From: Bradyrhizobium cajani
GTDB taxonomy: Bacteria > Pseudomonadota > Alphaproteobacteria > Rhizobiales > Xanthobacteraceae
Reading direction: 5' to 3'
DNA: 64,000 nt
Assembly (NCBI RefSeq): GCF_009759665.1
Contig: NZ_WQNE01000014.1
Span: forward strand, 62,001-126,000
Shown: positions 8,497-17,695 of the stretch, piece after piece
How the letters are laid out: the number at the start of each line of letters is the position of its first letter
Position numbering within the stretch: position 1 is the stretch's first letter
The notes under the pieces: model-generated
What the model was told of the DNA's origin: nothing
What the model saw: only the letters and a program-made list of their open reading frames with translations
The model's database searches: none
Program-made: the position numbers and the translations under genes

Positions 8497-9210
8497 CTAC
8501 CGCCCCGCCACAAACTCCCGCCATCCCTTCGCCCGCAGGCTGCACGCCGGGCACTCGCCGCACCCGTAGCCCCAATCATGCTGTGCGCCGCGTTCGCCGA
8601 GATAGCAGGTGTGCGACTGCTCGCGGATGAGGTCGACCAGCCCCTCGCCGCCGAGGTCATGCGCCAGCTTCCACGTCGCGGCCTTGTCGATCCACATCAG
8701 GGGCGTATGCAGCTCGAACTTGCGCGCCATGCCGAGCGAGAGCGCGGCCTGCATCGCGCGGATGGTCTCGTCGCGGCAATCGGGATAGCCGGAATAGTCG
8801 GTCTCGCACATGCCGCCGACGATGTGGGTGATGCCGCGCCGGTATGCCAGCGCCGCGGCGAAGGTCAGGAACACCAGGTTGCGGCCCGGCACGAACGTGT
8901 TGGGCAGGCCGTCGGCGCCCATCGCGATCGCGACGTCGCGCGTCAGCGCCGTCTCGGACACCGCCGCCAGCGTCGGGATCGACAGCGTGTGGCTCTCGCC
9001 GAGTTTCGCGGCCCAGTCGGCGCGCAGGTCCTTGATGCCGTCGAACAGCCGGTCGCGGCAGGCGAGCTCAATGGCGTGGCGCTGACCGTACTCGAAGCCA
9101 AGCGTCTCCACGCGGGCGAAGCGGCTGAGCGCCCAGGCGAGGCAGGTGGTGGAATCCTGGCCGCCGGAAAACAGCACCAAGGCGATTTGTGATGAAAATG
9201 CGTCGCTCAT
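8497..9210 (-). CDS. queC: 7-cyano-7-deazaguanine synthase QueC
   Basis: 237-residue enzyme that turns 7-carboxy-7-deazaguanine into preQ0 with ATP and ammonia, in queuosine biosynthesis. The PP-loop motif SGGQDS is at residues 15-20, and the C-terminal zinc site shows CGECPAC, with the partner Cys in TCYLG upstream. The ATG at 9210 places the SGG motif at the normal distance from the N-terminus; longer in-frame extensions run into mazG and are rejected. No queD or queE neighbours. It is divergent from mazG. Confidence 0.95.
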   Translation of the reverse strand: MSDAFSSQIALVLFSGGQDSTTCLAWALSRFARVETLGFEYGQRHAIELACRDRLFDGIKDLRADWAAKLGESHTLSIPTLAAVSETALTRDVAIAMGADGLPNTFVPGRNLVFLTFAAALAYRRGITHIVGGMCETDYSGYPDCRDETIRAMQAALSLGMARKFELHTPLMWIDKAATWKLAHDLGGEGLVDLIREQSHTCYLGERGAQHDWGYGCGECPACSLRAKGWREFVAGR

Positions 9211-9336
9211 GGCCCGCGCTTTAGCACTGCGCAGACCGCCCGCCAATCGGTGGAAATCAGCCCGTTCCGTCCCGCCGCGCTGGGAACGGCGGCCCGCTTT
9301 TGGCATAAGGCTTTGGAGCCAGGAGACTGCCCCGCA

Positions 9337-10191
9337 ATGACCCCTTCCCGCGACATTTCCCGCCTGATCGAGATCATGGCGGCGCTGCGCACGCCGGTGA
9401 CCGGCTGCCCCTGGGACCTCGAGCAGGATTTCGCGACCATCGCGCCCTACACGATCGAGGAAGCCTATGAGGTGGTCGACGCAATCGGCCGCGGCGATCT
9501 CGACGATCTGCGCGAGGAGCTCGGCGACCTCCTGCTCCAGGTCGTGTTCCACGCCCAGATGGCTTCGGAACAGGACGCGTTCGCGTTTGGAGATGTCGTC
9601 GAGGCCATCACGCGCAAGATGATCCGCCGCCATCCCCATGTCTTCGCGGACAAGGACGGCAATCTCGCCTCCTCCCACGTCAAGGAAGTCTGGGACCGTA
9701 TCAAGGCCGAGGAGAAAGCCGAGCGCGCCGCGCGTCGGCCGCCGGAGGCCAAGTCATCGCACAAATCGCTGCTGTCGGGTGTGAAGGCCGGCCAGCCGGC
9801 GCTGACGCGCGCCATGGAGCTCCAGCGCAAGGCCTCCACCGTCGGCTTCGACTGGAACGATCCGCGCGCGGTCCTGCAAAAGATCCGCGAGGAAGCCGAC
9901 GAGATCGAGGCCGCCCTCGACCGCAACGACAAGCAAGAGCTTGCAGAGGAGACCGGCGACCTGATGTTCGCCCTCGTCAACCTCGCCCGCCATGTCGACG
10001 CCGATCCGGAAAGCGCGCTGCGCGCGACCAATGCGAAGTTCGAGCGGCGGTTCGCCTATATCGAGCGGACGCTGGAGGCGCAGGGGCGGACGCTGGAGCA
10101 GGCGTCGCTGGCGGAGATGGACGCGCTATGGAATGCGGCGAAGGGCGAGGAGAAGAAGGCATCGGTGGGACTCAAGGAAGCGCGCCGCTAA
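9337..10191 (+). CDS. mazG: Nucleoside triphosphate pyrophosphohydrolase MazG
   Basis: 284-residue all-alpha NTP pyrophosphohydrolase that hydrolyses nucleoside triphosphates to monophosphates and PPi. Two MazG repeats are seen: the first has EEAYEVVDAI and EELGDLLLQVVFHA (the ExxE...ExxD metal pattern), the second EEADEIEAAL and EETGDLMFALVNLARH. ATG 9337 follows AGGAG by 11 bases. Length is slightly above the E. coli protein. It sits beside hflX and hfq as in other alphaproteobacteria, but on the opposite strand from them. Confidence 0.95.
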   Translation: MTPSRDISRLIEIMAALRTPVTGCPWDLEQDFATIAPYTIEEAYEVVDAIGRGDLDDLREELGDLLLQVVFHAQMASEQDAFAFGDVVEAITRKMIRRHPHVFADKDGNLASSHVKEVWDRIKAEEKAERAARRPPEAKSSHKSLLSGVKAGQPALTRAMELQRKASTVGFDWNDPRAVLQKIREEADEIEAALDRNDKQELAEETGDLMFALVNLARHVDADPESALRATNAKFERRFAYIERTLEAQGRTLEQASLAEMDALWNAAKGEEKKASVGLKEARR

Positions 10192-10235
10192 CCCTGGTGT
10201 TGTATGTAGGGTCGCAAGCGCCCAACCTGCTCGCT

Positions 10236-10363
10236 GTCGTCCCAGCGAACGCAGGGACCCATACCGCGTGATTTCTCCGCAGCACGACGCGGCCAATATC
10301 ACGCACCAAACTACATCCTGTGGATATGGGTCCCGGATCTGCGCTTCGCTTGTCCGGGACGAC
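10236..10363. repeat. Palindromic intergenic repeat, family B
   Basis: About 128 bp with outer arms GTCGTCCCAGCGAA and the facing TTGTCCGGGACGAC, inner arms GGGACCCATA and TATGGGTCCC. It occupies the space between the convergent mazG and hflX stops. Sequences of this style are dispersed in Bradyrhizobium-type genomes (recall, not checked). Confidence 0.75.
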
Positions 10364-10368
10364 ACCAT

Positions 10369-11796
10369 TTACGCCGACAGACGCGGCACGGCGTCGAACC
10401 TGTTCACCACGATGTCCCGCTTGGTCTCGTCCACGCGCACGGTCATGTCGAAGCGGCCGTCGTGCAGCTCCTTGGCCAGCACCTCGGAATTGCGATGCAG
10501 CCAGCTGATACCGGCGCCGTCGGCGGCGTCGATCGACAGGTCGAGCGTGGTGCGTTTGGCCGCCAACCGCTGCTCGATGGCGGCGAGCAGTGCATCGATC
10601 CCCTCGCCCGACACGGCGGAGACCAGCATCGCCGGGTGATCTTCCGGCCGGCGCGCCGCGATGTTCAGGAGCTCTTCGCGCTGTTCGGCGTCGTAACGGT
10701 CGATCTTGTTCCAGACCTCGATGATGCGGCCGGAATCGTCGGGATTGATGCCGAGCTGGCGCAGCACCGCATCGACGTCGCTCTGCTGCGCCTCGGCGTC
10801 CTCGTGCGAGATGTCGCGCACATGCAGGATGACGTCGGCTTCCAGCACCTCCTCCAGCGTGGCGCGGAAGGCGGCGACCAGCTGCGTCGGCAGGTTGGAG
10901 ATGAAACCGACGGTGTCGGACAGCATCGCCTTGCCGCCAAGCGGCAGGTTGAGCGCGCGCAAGGTCGGGTCGAGCGTCGCAAACAGCATGTCGGCGGCCT
11001 GCACGTGGGCGCGGGTCAGGCGGTTGAACAGCGTCGACTTGCCGGCATTGGTGTAGCCGACCAGCGCGACCACGCGATACGGCACGCGCTGGCGGCCTGC
11101 CCGGTGCAGGCGCCGCGTCGCCTGCACCTTCTTCAGCTCACTCTCGAGCTTTGAGATGCGCTCCTGGATCAGGCGGCGGTCGGCTTCGATCTGCGTCTCG
11201 CCGGGACCGCCCATGAATCCGAAACCGCCGCGCTGGCGTTCGAGGTGGGTCCAGGAGCGCACCAGGCGCGAGCGCTGGTAGTTGAGATGCGCCAGCTCGA
11301 CCTGGAGCGAGCCTTCCCTGGTCTTGGCGCGGCGTCCGAAGATCTCCAGGATCAGGCCGGTGCGGTCTAGCACCTTGGCGTGCAATTCCTTCTCGAGGTT
11401 GCGCTGCTGGATCGGCGCCAGCGCGCAATCCATCACCACGAGCTCGACATCGAGGCTCTTGATCAGCCCGGCGATCTCCTCGACCTTGCCCTTGCCGATG
11501 TAAGTCGCGGGCCTGATCTGGCTGATCGGCGCGATGATGGCGTCGGCAATGACGAGATCGATCGCACGCGCGAGGCCCGCAGCTTCATCAAGCCGGGCCT
11601 CGGCGTCACGCAGGACATGACTGGACGAGCCATGACTGGACGAGCCATGTTTGGACGAACCATGGCTTTCCGATTGCGCGTCGGCACTTCCCGCACGCAG
11701 TCGCAAGTAGGGGCCGATGACCAGCACCCGCCCCGTTTGCTTAGCCCCTGCCGGCCGCGGACGGTCGGCATCCCCGTCGAAATTCCGGGGTTCCAA
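10369..11796 (-). CDS. hflX: Ribosome-associated GTPase HflX
   Basis: 475-residue GTPase that binds the 50S subunit and splits stalled ribosomes. The N-terminal HflX domain contains YIGKGK and the glycine-rich GFMGGPGETQIE linker; the G domain shows GYTNAGKST (G1), DTVGF (G3) and NKID (G4). It starts with TTG at 11796, directly after an in-frame TGA and 11 bases downstream of hfq, so hfq-hflX is one unit as in many proteobacteria. Residues ~45-60 carry a short Ser/His/Gly repeat, a low-complexity insert near the N-terminus absent from the core family fold. Confidence 0.95.
   Translation of the reverse strand: MEPRNFDGDADRPRPAGAKQTGRVLVIGPYLRLRAGSADAQSESHGSSKHGSSSHGSSSHVLRDAEARLDEAAGLARAIDLVIADAIIAPISQIRPATYIGKGKVEEIAGLIKSLDVELVVMDCALAPIQQRNLEKELHAKVLDRTGLILEIFGRRAKTREGSLQVELAHLNYQRSRLVRSWTHLERQRGGFGFMGGPGETQIEADRRLIQERISKLESELKKVQATRRLHRAGRQRVPYRVVALVGYTNAGKSTLFNRLTRAHVQAADMLFATLDPTLRALNLPLGGKAMLSDTVGFISNLPTQLVAAFRATLEEVLEADVILHVRDISHEDAEAQQSDVDAVLRQLGINPDDSGRIIEVWNKIDRYDAEQREELLNIAARRPEDHPAMLVSAVSGEGIDALLAAIEQRLAAKRTTLDLSIDAADGAGISWLHRNSEVLAKELHDGRFDMTVRVDETKRDIVVNRFDAVPRLSA
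11617..11661. repeat. Three 15-bp tandem repeats inside hflX
   Basis: Units 11617-11631 and 11632-11646 are identical (ATGACTGGACGAGCC); 11647-11661 is a near copy with four changed bases. Each unit is five codons on the minus strand, so copy-number change keeps the reading frame and simply lengthens a Ser-Ser-Ser-His-Gly run. Confidence 0.9.
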
Positions 11797-11807
11797 TCAG
11801 ATCACTC

Positions 11808-12056
11808 TCAAGCCGGCTGATCCTCGCCGCCTTCGAACAGCTGGATCGGAGCACCCGGCATGATGGTCGAGATCGCATGCTTGTAGACCAGCTGCGAATG
11901 ACCGTCGCGCCGAAGCAGCAAACAGAAATTGTCGAACCAGGTCACGATGCCCTGGAGCTTCACTCCGTTGACCAGAAAGATCGTCAGTGGCGTCTTGGTT
12001 TTGCGAACGTGATTAAGGAAGGTGTCCTGTAGGTTTTGTGCGCGGTCTGCCGCCAT
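11808..12056 (-). CDS. hfq: RNA chaperone Hfq
   Basis: 82-residue Sm-like RNA chaperone that pairs small RNAs with mRNAs as a hexamer. Sm1 (QDTFLNHVRKTKTPLTIFLVNGVKLQG) and Sm2 with YKHAISTI are clear; the C-terminal tail is short and acidic, typical of alphaproteobacteria. ATG at 12056 is the only sensible start. It lies 249 bp downstream of ntrX and 11 bp upstream of hflX. Confidence 0.97.
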   Translation of the reverse strand: MAADRAQNLQDTFLNHVRKTKTPLTIFLVNGVKLQGIVTWFDNFCLLLRRDGHSQLVYKHAISTIMPGAPIQLFEGGEDQPA

Positions 12057-12305
12057 TGTTTTTTTCTCGCTTTGAGTTTCTTTTTATTGCGCCGGTTGCG
12101 GCCCTCTTTGCGAAATTCGGGGCCTCTCCCGGTTGCCGCTCCTCATGAGATCCCCCTCGGAAGGAACAGCTGTGCGATTAGAGGACAGGTGGACTTATTA
12201 GGCAAGCCGCTTCACGCGGCAGCCCCCGTCGTATTGCTCCGAAAAACTACGGAAATCGATGATTTTCCTCGCTTATTGTGAACGTGTGCCCGTCAGGTTG
12301 CATCA

Positions 12306-13676
12306 TCATCCGACGCCGAGTGCCTTCAGTTTCCGGTGCAGCGCCGAGCGTTCCATGCCAACAAACTCAGCCGTGCGAGAAATATTTCCTGAAAAACGGC
12401 TGATCTGTGCAATCAAATAGTCGCGCTCGAACACTTCGCGCGCTTCGCGCAGCGGCAGGCCCATGATGTGCTCGCCATTGTTGCTGGTGGGCATCGCCGG
12501 CACCATGGATCCCACGTCCTGCGGCAACATGTCGGCGGTGATGATCACCTCCGGTCCGCCCGCGGCCAGAATCATGACTCTCTCAACATTGTTGCGAAGC
12601 TGGCGCACATTGCCTGGCCAGACGTGCGATTGCAGCACCGCCATCGCGTCCTGCCCGATCTGGCGTCTGGGCAAACCGCTTCCGGCCGAAATCTGCTCCA
12701 TGAAATAGTCGATCAATTCCGGAATGTCCTCGCGCCGCTCCGACAGTGCCGGCACGCGGATCGGCACCACCGAGAGGCGATGATAGAGATCCTCCCGGAA
12801 ATGACCGGCCGCGATCTCCTCTTCGAGGTTGCGCGCCGTGGAGGAGATGATGCGCACGTCGACCTGCACCTTGGCGGTGCCGCCGACGCGCTGGAACGAT
12901 TGCTCGACCAGCACGCGCAGGATCTTGTTCTGGGTCTCGCGCGGCATATCCGCGATCTCGTCGATGAACAGCGTGCCGCCATGGGCTTCCTCGAGCGCGC
13001 CGGGCTTGCGCGGCTGCTCGCCATTGGACTGCTCGACGCCGAACAGCTCGTGCTCCATGCGCTCGGGCGTGATCGCAGCCGCGTTGATGACGACGAAGGG
13101 ACCATCGGCGCGGCCCGAGGCCGTATGCAGCGTGCGTGCGGTCAGCTCCTTGCCGGCGCCGGCGGGGCCGACGATCAGGATGCGGCTGTTGGCCTTCGCC
13201 GCGCGCTCGATGGTCTGGCGCAGCTGGTTCATGCTGGGCGAGCGGCCGACGAGCTGGCTGGCGCTCGGCGCGAGCTGCTTCAGCTCCTTGACCTCGCGCT
13301 TGAGCCGCGAGTTCTCCAGCGCCCTGGTCGCGACGAGGATCAGACGGTCGGCCTTGAACGGCTTCTCGATGAAGTCGTAGGCGCCGCGCTTGATCGCGGC
13401 GACCGCGGTCTCGATGTTGCCGTGGCCGGAGATCATCACGACCGGCAGATCGGCGTTGTCCTTCTTGACCTGCTCCAGCAGCTGCAAGCCGTCGAGCTTG
13501 GAGCCCTGGAGCCAGATGTCAAGGAACACCAGGTGCGGTCTGCGGTTCGCGATCTCGGCGAGGGCCGAGTCGCTGTCGCGCGCGGTTCGGGTGACGAACC
13601 CTTCGTCTTCGAGGATGCCTGCAACGAGATCCCGAATATCGGCCTCATCATCGACAATCAGAATTTCACTTGCCAT
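12306..13676 (-). CDS. ntrX: Nitrogen-metabolism response regulator NtrX
   Basis: 456-residue response regulator of the NtrY-NtrX pair: receiver domain with phospho-acceptor Asp53, AAA+ domain, and a C-terminal Fis-type helix-turn-helix (FSGNISRTAEFVGMERSALH). The Walker A is a weak variant, VGPAGAGKE, and the GAFTGA loop needed to touch sigma-54 is missing: the corresponding stretch reads ELFGVEQSNGEQPRKPG. Loss of GAFTGA is known for NtrX relatives and means it probably acts without sigma-54 activation. It follows ntrY by 17 bases. Confidence 0.95.
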   Translation of the reverse strand: MASEILIVDDEADIRDLVAGILEDEGFVTRTARDSDSALAEIANRRPHLVFLDIWLQGSKLDGLQLLEQVKKDNADLPVVMISGHGNIETAVAAIKRGAYDFIEKPFKADRLILVATRALENSRLKREVKELKQLAPSASQLVGRSPSMNQLRQTIERAAKANSRILIVGPAGAGKELTARTLHTASGRADGPFVVINAAAITPERMEHELFGVEQSNGEQPRKPGALEEAHGGTLFIDEIADMPRETQNKILRVLVEQSFQRVGGTAKVQVDVRIISSTARNLEEEIAAGHFREDLYHRLSVVPIRVPALSERREDIPELIDYFMEQISAGSGLPRRQIGQDAMAVLQSHVWPGNVRQLRNNVERVMILAAGGPEVIITADMLPQDVGSMVPAMPTSNNGEHIMGLPLREAREVFERDYLIAQISRFSGNISRTAEFVGMERSALHRKLKALGVG

Positions 13677-13693
13677 GGGTCGCGCCTGTCTTG

Positions 13694-16069
13694 TCAGCTG
13701 CCTGTTGAGGCTTCGATTTTCGTTGAATCATTGGTCTTTTCAGCCGGCTCTTTGGTTTCGGCCGCCGGCTCTTTTGTTTCCTGGTCCCTGGCCGGGTCGC
13801 TTGCCGCTTCCTTTGCTGCCGGCGCCGGCTCGACCGCCTCGGCCTTCGCGGCCTGGCCGGAGATCGCAAAGCGCATCCGCATCCAGGCGCCGCGCTGGCC
13901 TTCGCGGAAGTCGGAGGCGTCCTTCAACTCGATGCGTCCGCCATGGTCTTCCAGCACGCGGCCGACGATCGCAAGGCCAAGGCCGGTGCCCTTGGCGCGT
14001 GTCGTGACGTACGGCTCGAGCAGCCGCGAGCGCGCGACCTTGGGCAGGCCTATGCCGTTGTCGACGACGTCGATCAGCACGTCCTCGCCCTCGCGCGACA
14101 CCACGACATCGATGCGCCCCTTGCCGAGCTCCTCCGGCGGGACCTGCTCGATTGCCTCGGTGGCGTTCTTGACGATGTTGGTGACCGCCTGCGAGATCAG
14201 CCGACGGTCGAACTGGGCGCGGAGCGGATCACTCTTGAACTCGGCCTCGATATCGATCTCGGGATGGGCGACCTTCATCAGGAACACCGCCTGCCGCACG
14301 GTATCGGCGACGTCCTCGCCCTCCATCACCGGCTTCGGCATCCGCGCGAAGCGCGAGAATTCGTCGACCATGCGCCTGATATCGTCGACCTGGCGCACGA
14401 TGGTGTCGGTGCACTGGTCGAAGATCGACTTGTCCTTCTCTTCCGTGATGGTCCTGCCGAACTTGCGGCGGATGCGCTCGGCCGAGAGCTGGATCGGCGT
14501 CAGCGGGTTCTTGATCTCGTGGGCGATGCGGCGCGCCACGTCGCCCCAGGCCGAGGTGCGCTGCGCCGACACCAGCTCGGTGATGTCGTCGAGCGTGATG
14601 ATGTAGCTGTCGCGCGGCTGGCTGGTCTTCTCGGCGCTGACGCGGACCGACAGATTGCGTTCGGTGCCGTCGCGCGTGATCGTGATCTGCCCCTGCACCA
14701 GGCGCTGGGTGCCCTCCCGCGCCGCCTTCATCATCTCGTCGAGTTCGGGCAGCACGTCGGAGAGCGGATGGCCGAGCGTCTCCGCCTCGGAATGCCCGAT
14801 CAGCTTCTCGGCGGAACGGTTGAGGATGCCGACGCTGCCGGAGGCATCGACGCCGATGATGCCGGCGCTCGCAGAGGACAGCACGGCCTCGATGAAGCGT
14901 CGGCGGCTGTCGATGAGCTCGCTGGCGTTGACGAGCTCGTCGCGCTGGCTGCGCAATTCCTGCGTCATCTTGTTGAAGGTCTCACCCAACTGGGCGAGGT
15001 CGCCTTCCGACTGATGCACCGGCACTTTCACATGGAGGTCGCCGGTCGAGACCGTATGGGCCGCATTCATCAGCCGCCGGATCGGCGCCACCAGTGAATT
15101 GGCGAAGTTGAGCCCGATCAGCACCGAGGCCATCAGGATGGTCAGCGCAATCACCGCGAACATCAGCGCGAAGGCGACCTGGATGCCGAGCCGGCGCGAC
15201 TCGATCTGGGCGTATTCGGCGACGCTGACCTCGGTCTGCTTGAGCTGGTTGACAACGTTCGGATCAAGCGGCCGCGCGACGTAGAGGAATGTGTCGTTGA
15301 AGGCGCGCAGGCGGATCACCGCAGCGACGAAGCTGGCGTCCGGCAGCACCGCGATCTCGGGCTCGGATTCGTTGACGTTGCTGAGGAAGTCCGGCGCCGG
15401 CGGGGAATAGGCGAGCCGCATGCCGGTATCGGCGGATTCCAGGATGTTGGTGTTCTTGTCGATGAGCATCGCGCCCGGCAAATTGCGCGAGCCCGCGCTG
15501 GCCGTCAGCATCTCGCGGAACGAGCGGCGATCCTGGTCGTAGAGCGGCCGGGCATGGGCGATATCGTTGGCCATGCCGAGAATGTCGCCGCGGATCAGTT
15601 GCGCATGGTCCTGCATGTAGGCCCGCGCGATCGTGAGCGAGTTCTGGATCACTTCCTTGGTCGGCCCCGAGAACAGCCGGTCGAGGCCGCGCTCGATGGT
15701 GACGTTGGCGACCACGGCGACCAGCACGGCCGGCAGCACCGCCACGATCGAGAACAGGCTGACGATCTGGACATGGAGGCGCGCGGCGGCCCTGCCCCGC
15801 CGCCGCGCCAGGATCAGCTGCCAGAGCTCGCGGACGATGATCCCGACCAGGAGCAGGATCGTCGCCGCATTGATCAGATACAACGAGCGGACCACTTCCG
15901 GCGTCGGATCGATGCCCGTCAGCCCGGTCAGGACCAGGAAGGTCAGGAGGGCCGACAGCAGCGCCAGCGCCACGGCAAAGGGTGCCAGCCAGCGGCGCAG
16001 CGACCAGCGCCGCGGCTCTTCCGCTGGGGCCGTGTCAAAGGATGCGGCCGAGGTGTCTGCGCTGGTCAT
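13694..16069 (-). CDS. ntrY: Sensor histidine kinase NtrY
   Basis: About 791-residue membrane sensor kinase. Near the N-terminus are two to three membrane spans, then a periplasmic loop of ~250 residues, another span, a HAMP linker, a PAS domain, a HisKA domain with the phospho-acceptor in AHEIKNPLTPIQL, and an ATPase domain (N box NIVKNATEAIE, G box GTGLGLAI). The tail is rich in Ala, Pro, Glu and Lys. ATG 16069 is chosen because the frame upstream reads into non-coding sequence; the ribosome site is weak. It partners NtrX. Normally ntrY follows ntrC closely; here 2.4 kb separates them. Confidence 0.94.
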   Translation of the reverse strand: MTSADTSAASFDTAPAEEPRRWSLRRWLAPFAVALALLSALLTFLVLTGLTGIDPTPEVVRSLYLINAATILLLVGIIVRELWQLILARRRGRAAARLHVQIVSLFSIVAVLPAVLVAVVANVTIERGLDRLFSGPTKEVIQNSLTIARAYMQDHAQLIRGDILGMANDIAHARPLYDQDRRSFREMLTASAGSRNLPGAMLIDKNTNILESADTGMRLAYSPPAPDFLSNVNESEPEIAVLPDASFVAAVIRLRAFNDTFLYVARPLDPNVVNQLKQTEVSVAEYAQIESRRLGIQVAFALMFAVIALTILMASVLIGLNFANSLVAPIRRLMNAAHTVSTGDLHVKVPVHQSEGDLAQLGETFNKMTQELRSQRDELVNASELIDSRRRFIEAVLSSASAGIIGVDASGSVGILNRSAEKLIGHSEAETLGHPLSDVLPELDEMMKAAREGTQRLVQGQITITRDGTERNLSVRVSAEKTSQPRDSYIITLDDITELVSAQRTSAWGDVARRIAHEIKNPLTPIQLSAERIRRKFGRTITEEKDKSIFDQCTDTIVRQVDDIRRMVDEFSRFARMPKPVMEGEDVADTVRQAVFLMKVAHPEIDIEAEFKSDPLRAQFDRRLISQAVTNIVKNATEAIEQVPPEELGKGRIDVVVSREGEDVLIDVVDNGIGLPKVARSRLLEPYVTTRAKGTGLGLAIVGRVLEDHGGRIELKDASDFREGQRGAWMRMRFAISGQAAKAEAVEPAPAAKEAASDPARDQETKEPAAETKEPAEKTNDSTKIEASTGS

Positions 16070-16255
16070 TCCGGCAATGGGGTGCTGAAAAAACGGGTCC
16101 GCGGTGGGCGGATACTGATGTATTCGTACCACATTGTTGCCGAATTGCGACAATTCCGCGGCGCCCTCACCGCTACGGACCGGGGCATCCACAGGCCAGT
16201 CGTCTGGCAGACCTGGTTTGTGGGAACGGATTTCCCTCCCCGCGGCTTGTCCGCG

Positions 16256-16402
16256 ATGGATAGGTTCTTTCTCGCAGTGATGGTGTCGGCCGTGCTGCTG
16301 CTGATCGTGGCCGCCGACCTTCTGGTCAACGGCCCCGGCTTGCAGGAGCCGCCGTCGAACTTCGCCAGCGCCATGCCCACATCAGGCCGGCTGGTCAGAT
16401 AG
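16256..16402 (+). CDS. Possible 48-residue single-span membrane protein
   Basis: Short plus-strand frame in the gap upstream of ntrY. It encodes a very hydrophobic segment (residues 4-24, rich in Val, Leu, Ala) followed by a Pro-rich hydrophilic tail ending in GRLVR. The pattern looks like a real small membrane protein, but the ATG has no strong ribosome site and no family was recognised. It could be a chance frame. Confidence 0.4.
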   Translation: MDRFFLAVMVSAVLLLIVAADLLVNGPGLQEPPSNFASAMPTSGRLVR

Positions 16403-16498
16403 GCGTGACACTGTGCCCTGCGGACGTACAACGAATTCGTGTGCTCCACGGAACATTTCGGTCCGATTCGGACTTCTGCTCTCCGCGCCAGCCACAAC

Positions 16499-16553
16499 GG
16501 CCAGCGCGATCCGGACAGGCTCAGCTCCGCTTTGGTAGGGGGAGCTGAGCCAC
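16499..16553. repeat. 55-bp hairpin repeat, copy next to ntrY
   Basis: Contains an 11-bp perfect inverted repeat, GGCTCAGCTCC facing GGAGCTGAGCC. A second copy in the same orientation lies at 17696-17749, so the two flank the SEC-C/HNH gene. They could be ends of a small element, or members of a dispersed family. Confidence 0.75.
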
Positions 16554-16593
16554 CGTCCGTTTGCGCGAACGACTTTGCCCGCGCCATCGCGGC

Positions 16594-17589
16594 TCACCTC
16601 TTGGTGCGGTCGTCTATTTCGGGGGGACCTGAAAGAAGTTCAAAGTTTGGGGCCGCGGAGCTTGATCCTGTCGGCGACCAAAAGACGCGGCCTTGAGACG
16701 TTTGCTTGAAGTCGGGCCGACGCTTCCACGCGAAGAACAGTTTTGCGTCGCCTCCGGGGCCGTACAGGCGGTGTACAGAAGGTCGATAAGTATGAGGTTG
16801 CGAGCTGATAAAGTCGAAGTCGAAGCGCTGAGCATCGAGCACGAACATGAAGCTAAAAAAGGCGAGGTTGATATGAATTCCAACAACCGCGCCCAAAGCT
16901 GGGTTGTTGTGAAGCGTGTGCTGTAAGCCATGCTCATTTGGACGAATGTTGGCCAAGACGTACATGCCGGCCCCCTCTTCCAGCTCCCCTCGTTCGATCA
17001 CCGCGCGCACTTTGCTATAGTTGAGAGAATAGTCGAGTTTCACTCCTGCGCGTCGATTCAGCCCAGCGGCATGTGTCCCCGCGAGAACCTTCGCACTCCA
17101 AGCTTCAAGACGCGGACCGTCCATAAAAACCCAGCGGCTAGCTAAGGCAGCGCCGAAACGTCTTTTTGAAATGTACTGAGTAGCGGGCAGCAACCGCTCC
17201 AGCATCTTTCCAGCTCTATGATCGAGCGGCGAAAGAGCTTCATTATGCCTCTTGCAAAGGACTCGGGAACCTTGCGCTTCAACCGGCACAATCACGTCCA
17301 CAGTTGGATCGGCGCCCGGGAAACCTCGAACCGCCACGCGGTCGCCAAGTTTCCTCATGACGGTTTGAGAGACGATATGCTCGCGAGTGAGAGGCCCACC
17401 ACAATTTTGTGTAAAGCTGAGATAGCACCCCTCGCGTGAGTAACCGGTCGGATCACCTGCGGGAGAACAATCAAATCGCTTTGAGCGCGGACTACCGTCA
17501 ATGCCCCTGCAACAAGCAGAGTAAAGTTCGCCACTCTGGCAAGGACACGCCGGCCCCGACCAAGGCAATTTGACCTTGAACTTCGACAT
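16594..17589 (-). CDS. SEC-C and HNH-nuclease domain protein
   Basis: 331-residue protein that I cannot assign to a named gene. Residues 13-28 form a SEC-C-like zinc knuckle (CPC at 15-17, CC at 26-27), a motif known from SecA and many nuclease-linked proteins. Residues ~55-120 look like an HNH endonuclease: Cys63, LTREHIVSQ with His71, then LCKRHNEALSPLD with Cys112, His115 and Asn116. The rest is unassigned. The start ATG at 17589 is chosen over an upstream GTG-type extension because SEC-C then sits at the front; no good ribosome site is seen. Base composition is visibly lower in GC than the ntr genes. It lies between ntrC and ntrY, flanked by hairpin repeats. A mobile defence or homing-type nuclease is possible; the function is unknown. 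Confidence 0.7.
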   Translation of the reverse strand: MSKFKVKLPWSGPACPCQSGELYSACCRGIDGSPRSKRFDCSPAGDPTGYSREGCYLSFTQNCGGPLTREHIVSQTVMRKLGDRVAVRGFPGADPTVDVIVPVEAQGSRVLCKRHNEALSPLDHRAGKMLERLLPATQYISKRRFGAALASRWVFMDGPRLEAWSAKVLAGTHAAGLNRRAGVKLDYSLNYSKVRAVIERGELEEGAGMYVLANIRPNEHGLQHTLHNNPALGAVVGIHINLAFFSFMFVLDAQRFDFDFISSQPHTYRPSVHRLYGPGGDAKLFFAWKRRPDFKQTSQGRVFWSPTGSSSAAPNFELLSGPPEIDDRTKR

Positions 17590-17695
17590 GTGGAGCAAGG
17601 TAGTAGTTCGCGCAACCCAAGTCGACTGGGCGCGCTCACGAATGCTGTAGGAGGGCACTCTTCAAAGCCGCCGAGCGGGCCGCAGATGGCGGACG

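Noticed and set aside
11617..11661. Possible short CRISPR-like array
   Set aside because: Units are contiguous with no spacers and lie in frame within hflX.
12468..14606. A 712-codon plus-strand frame
   Set aside because: Antisense to ntrX and ntrY; composition is typical of a shadow frame.
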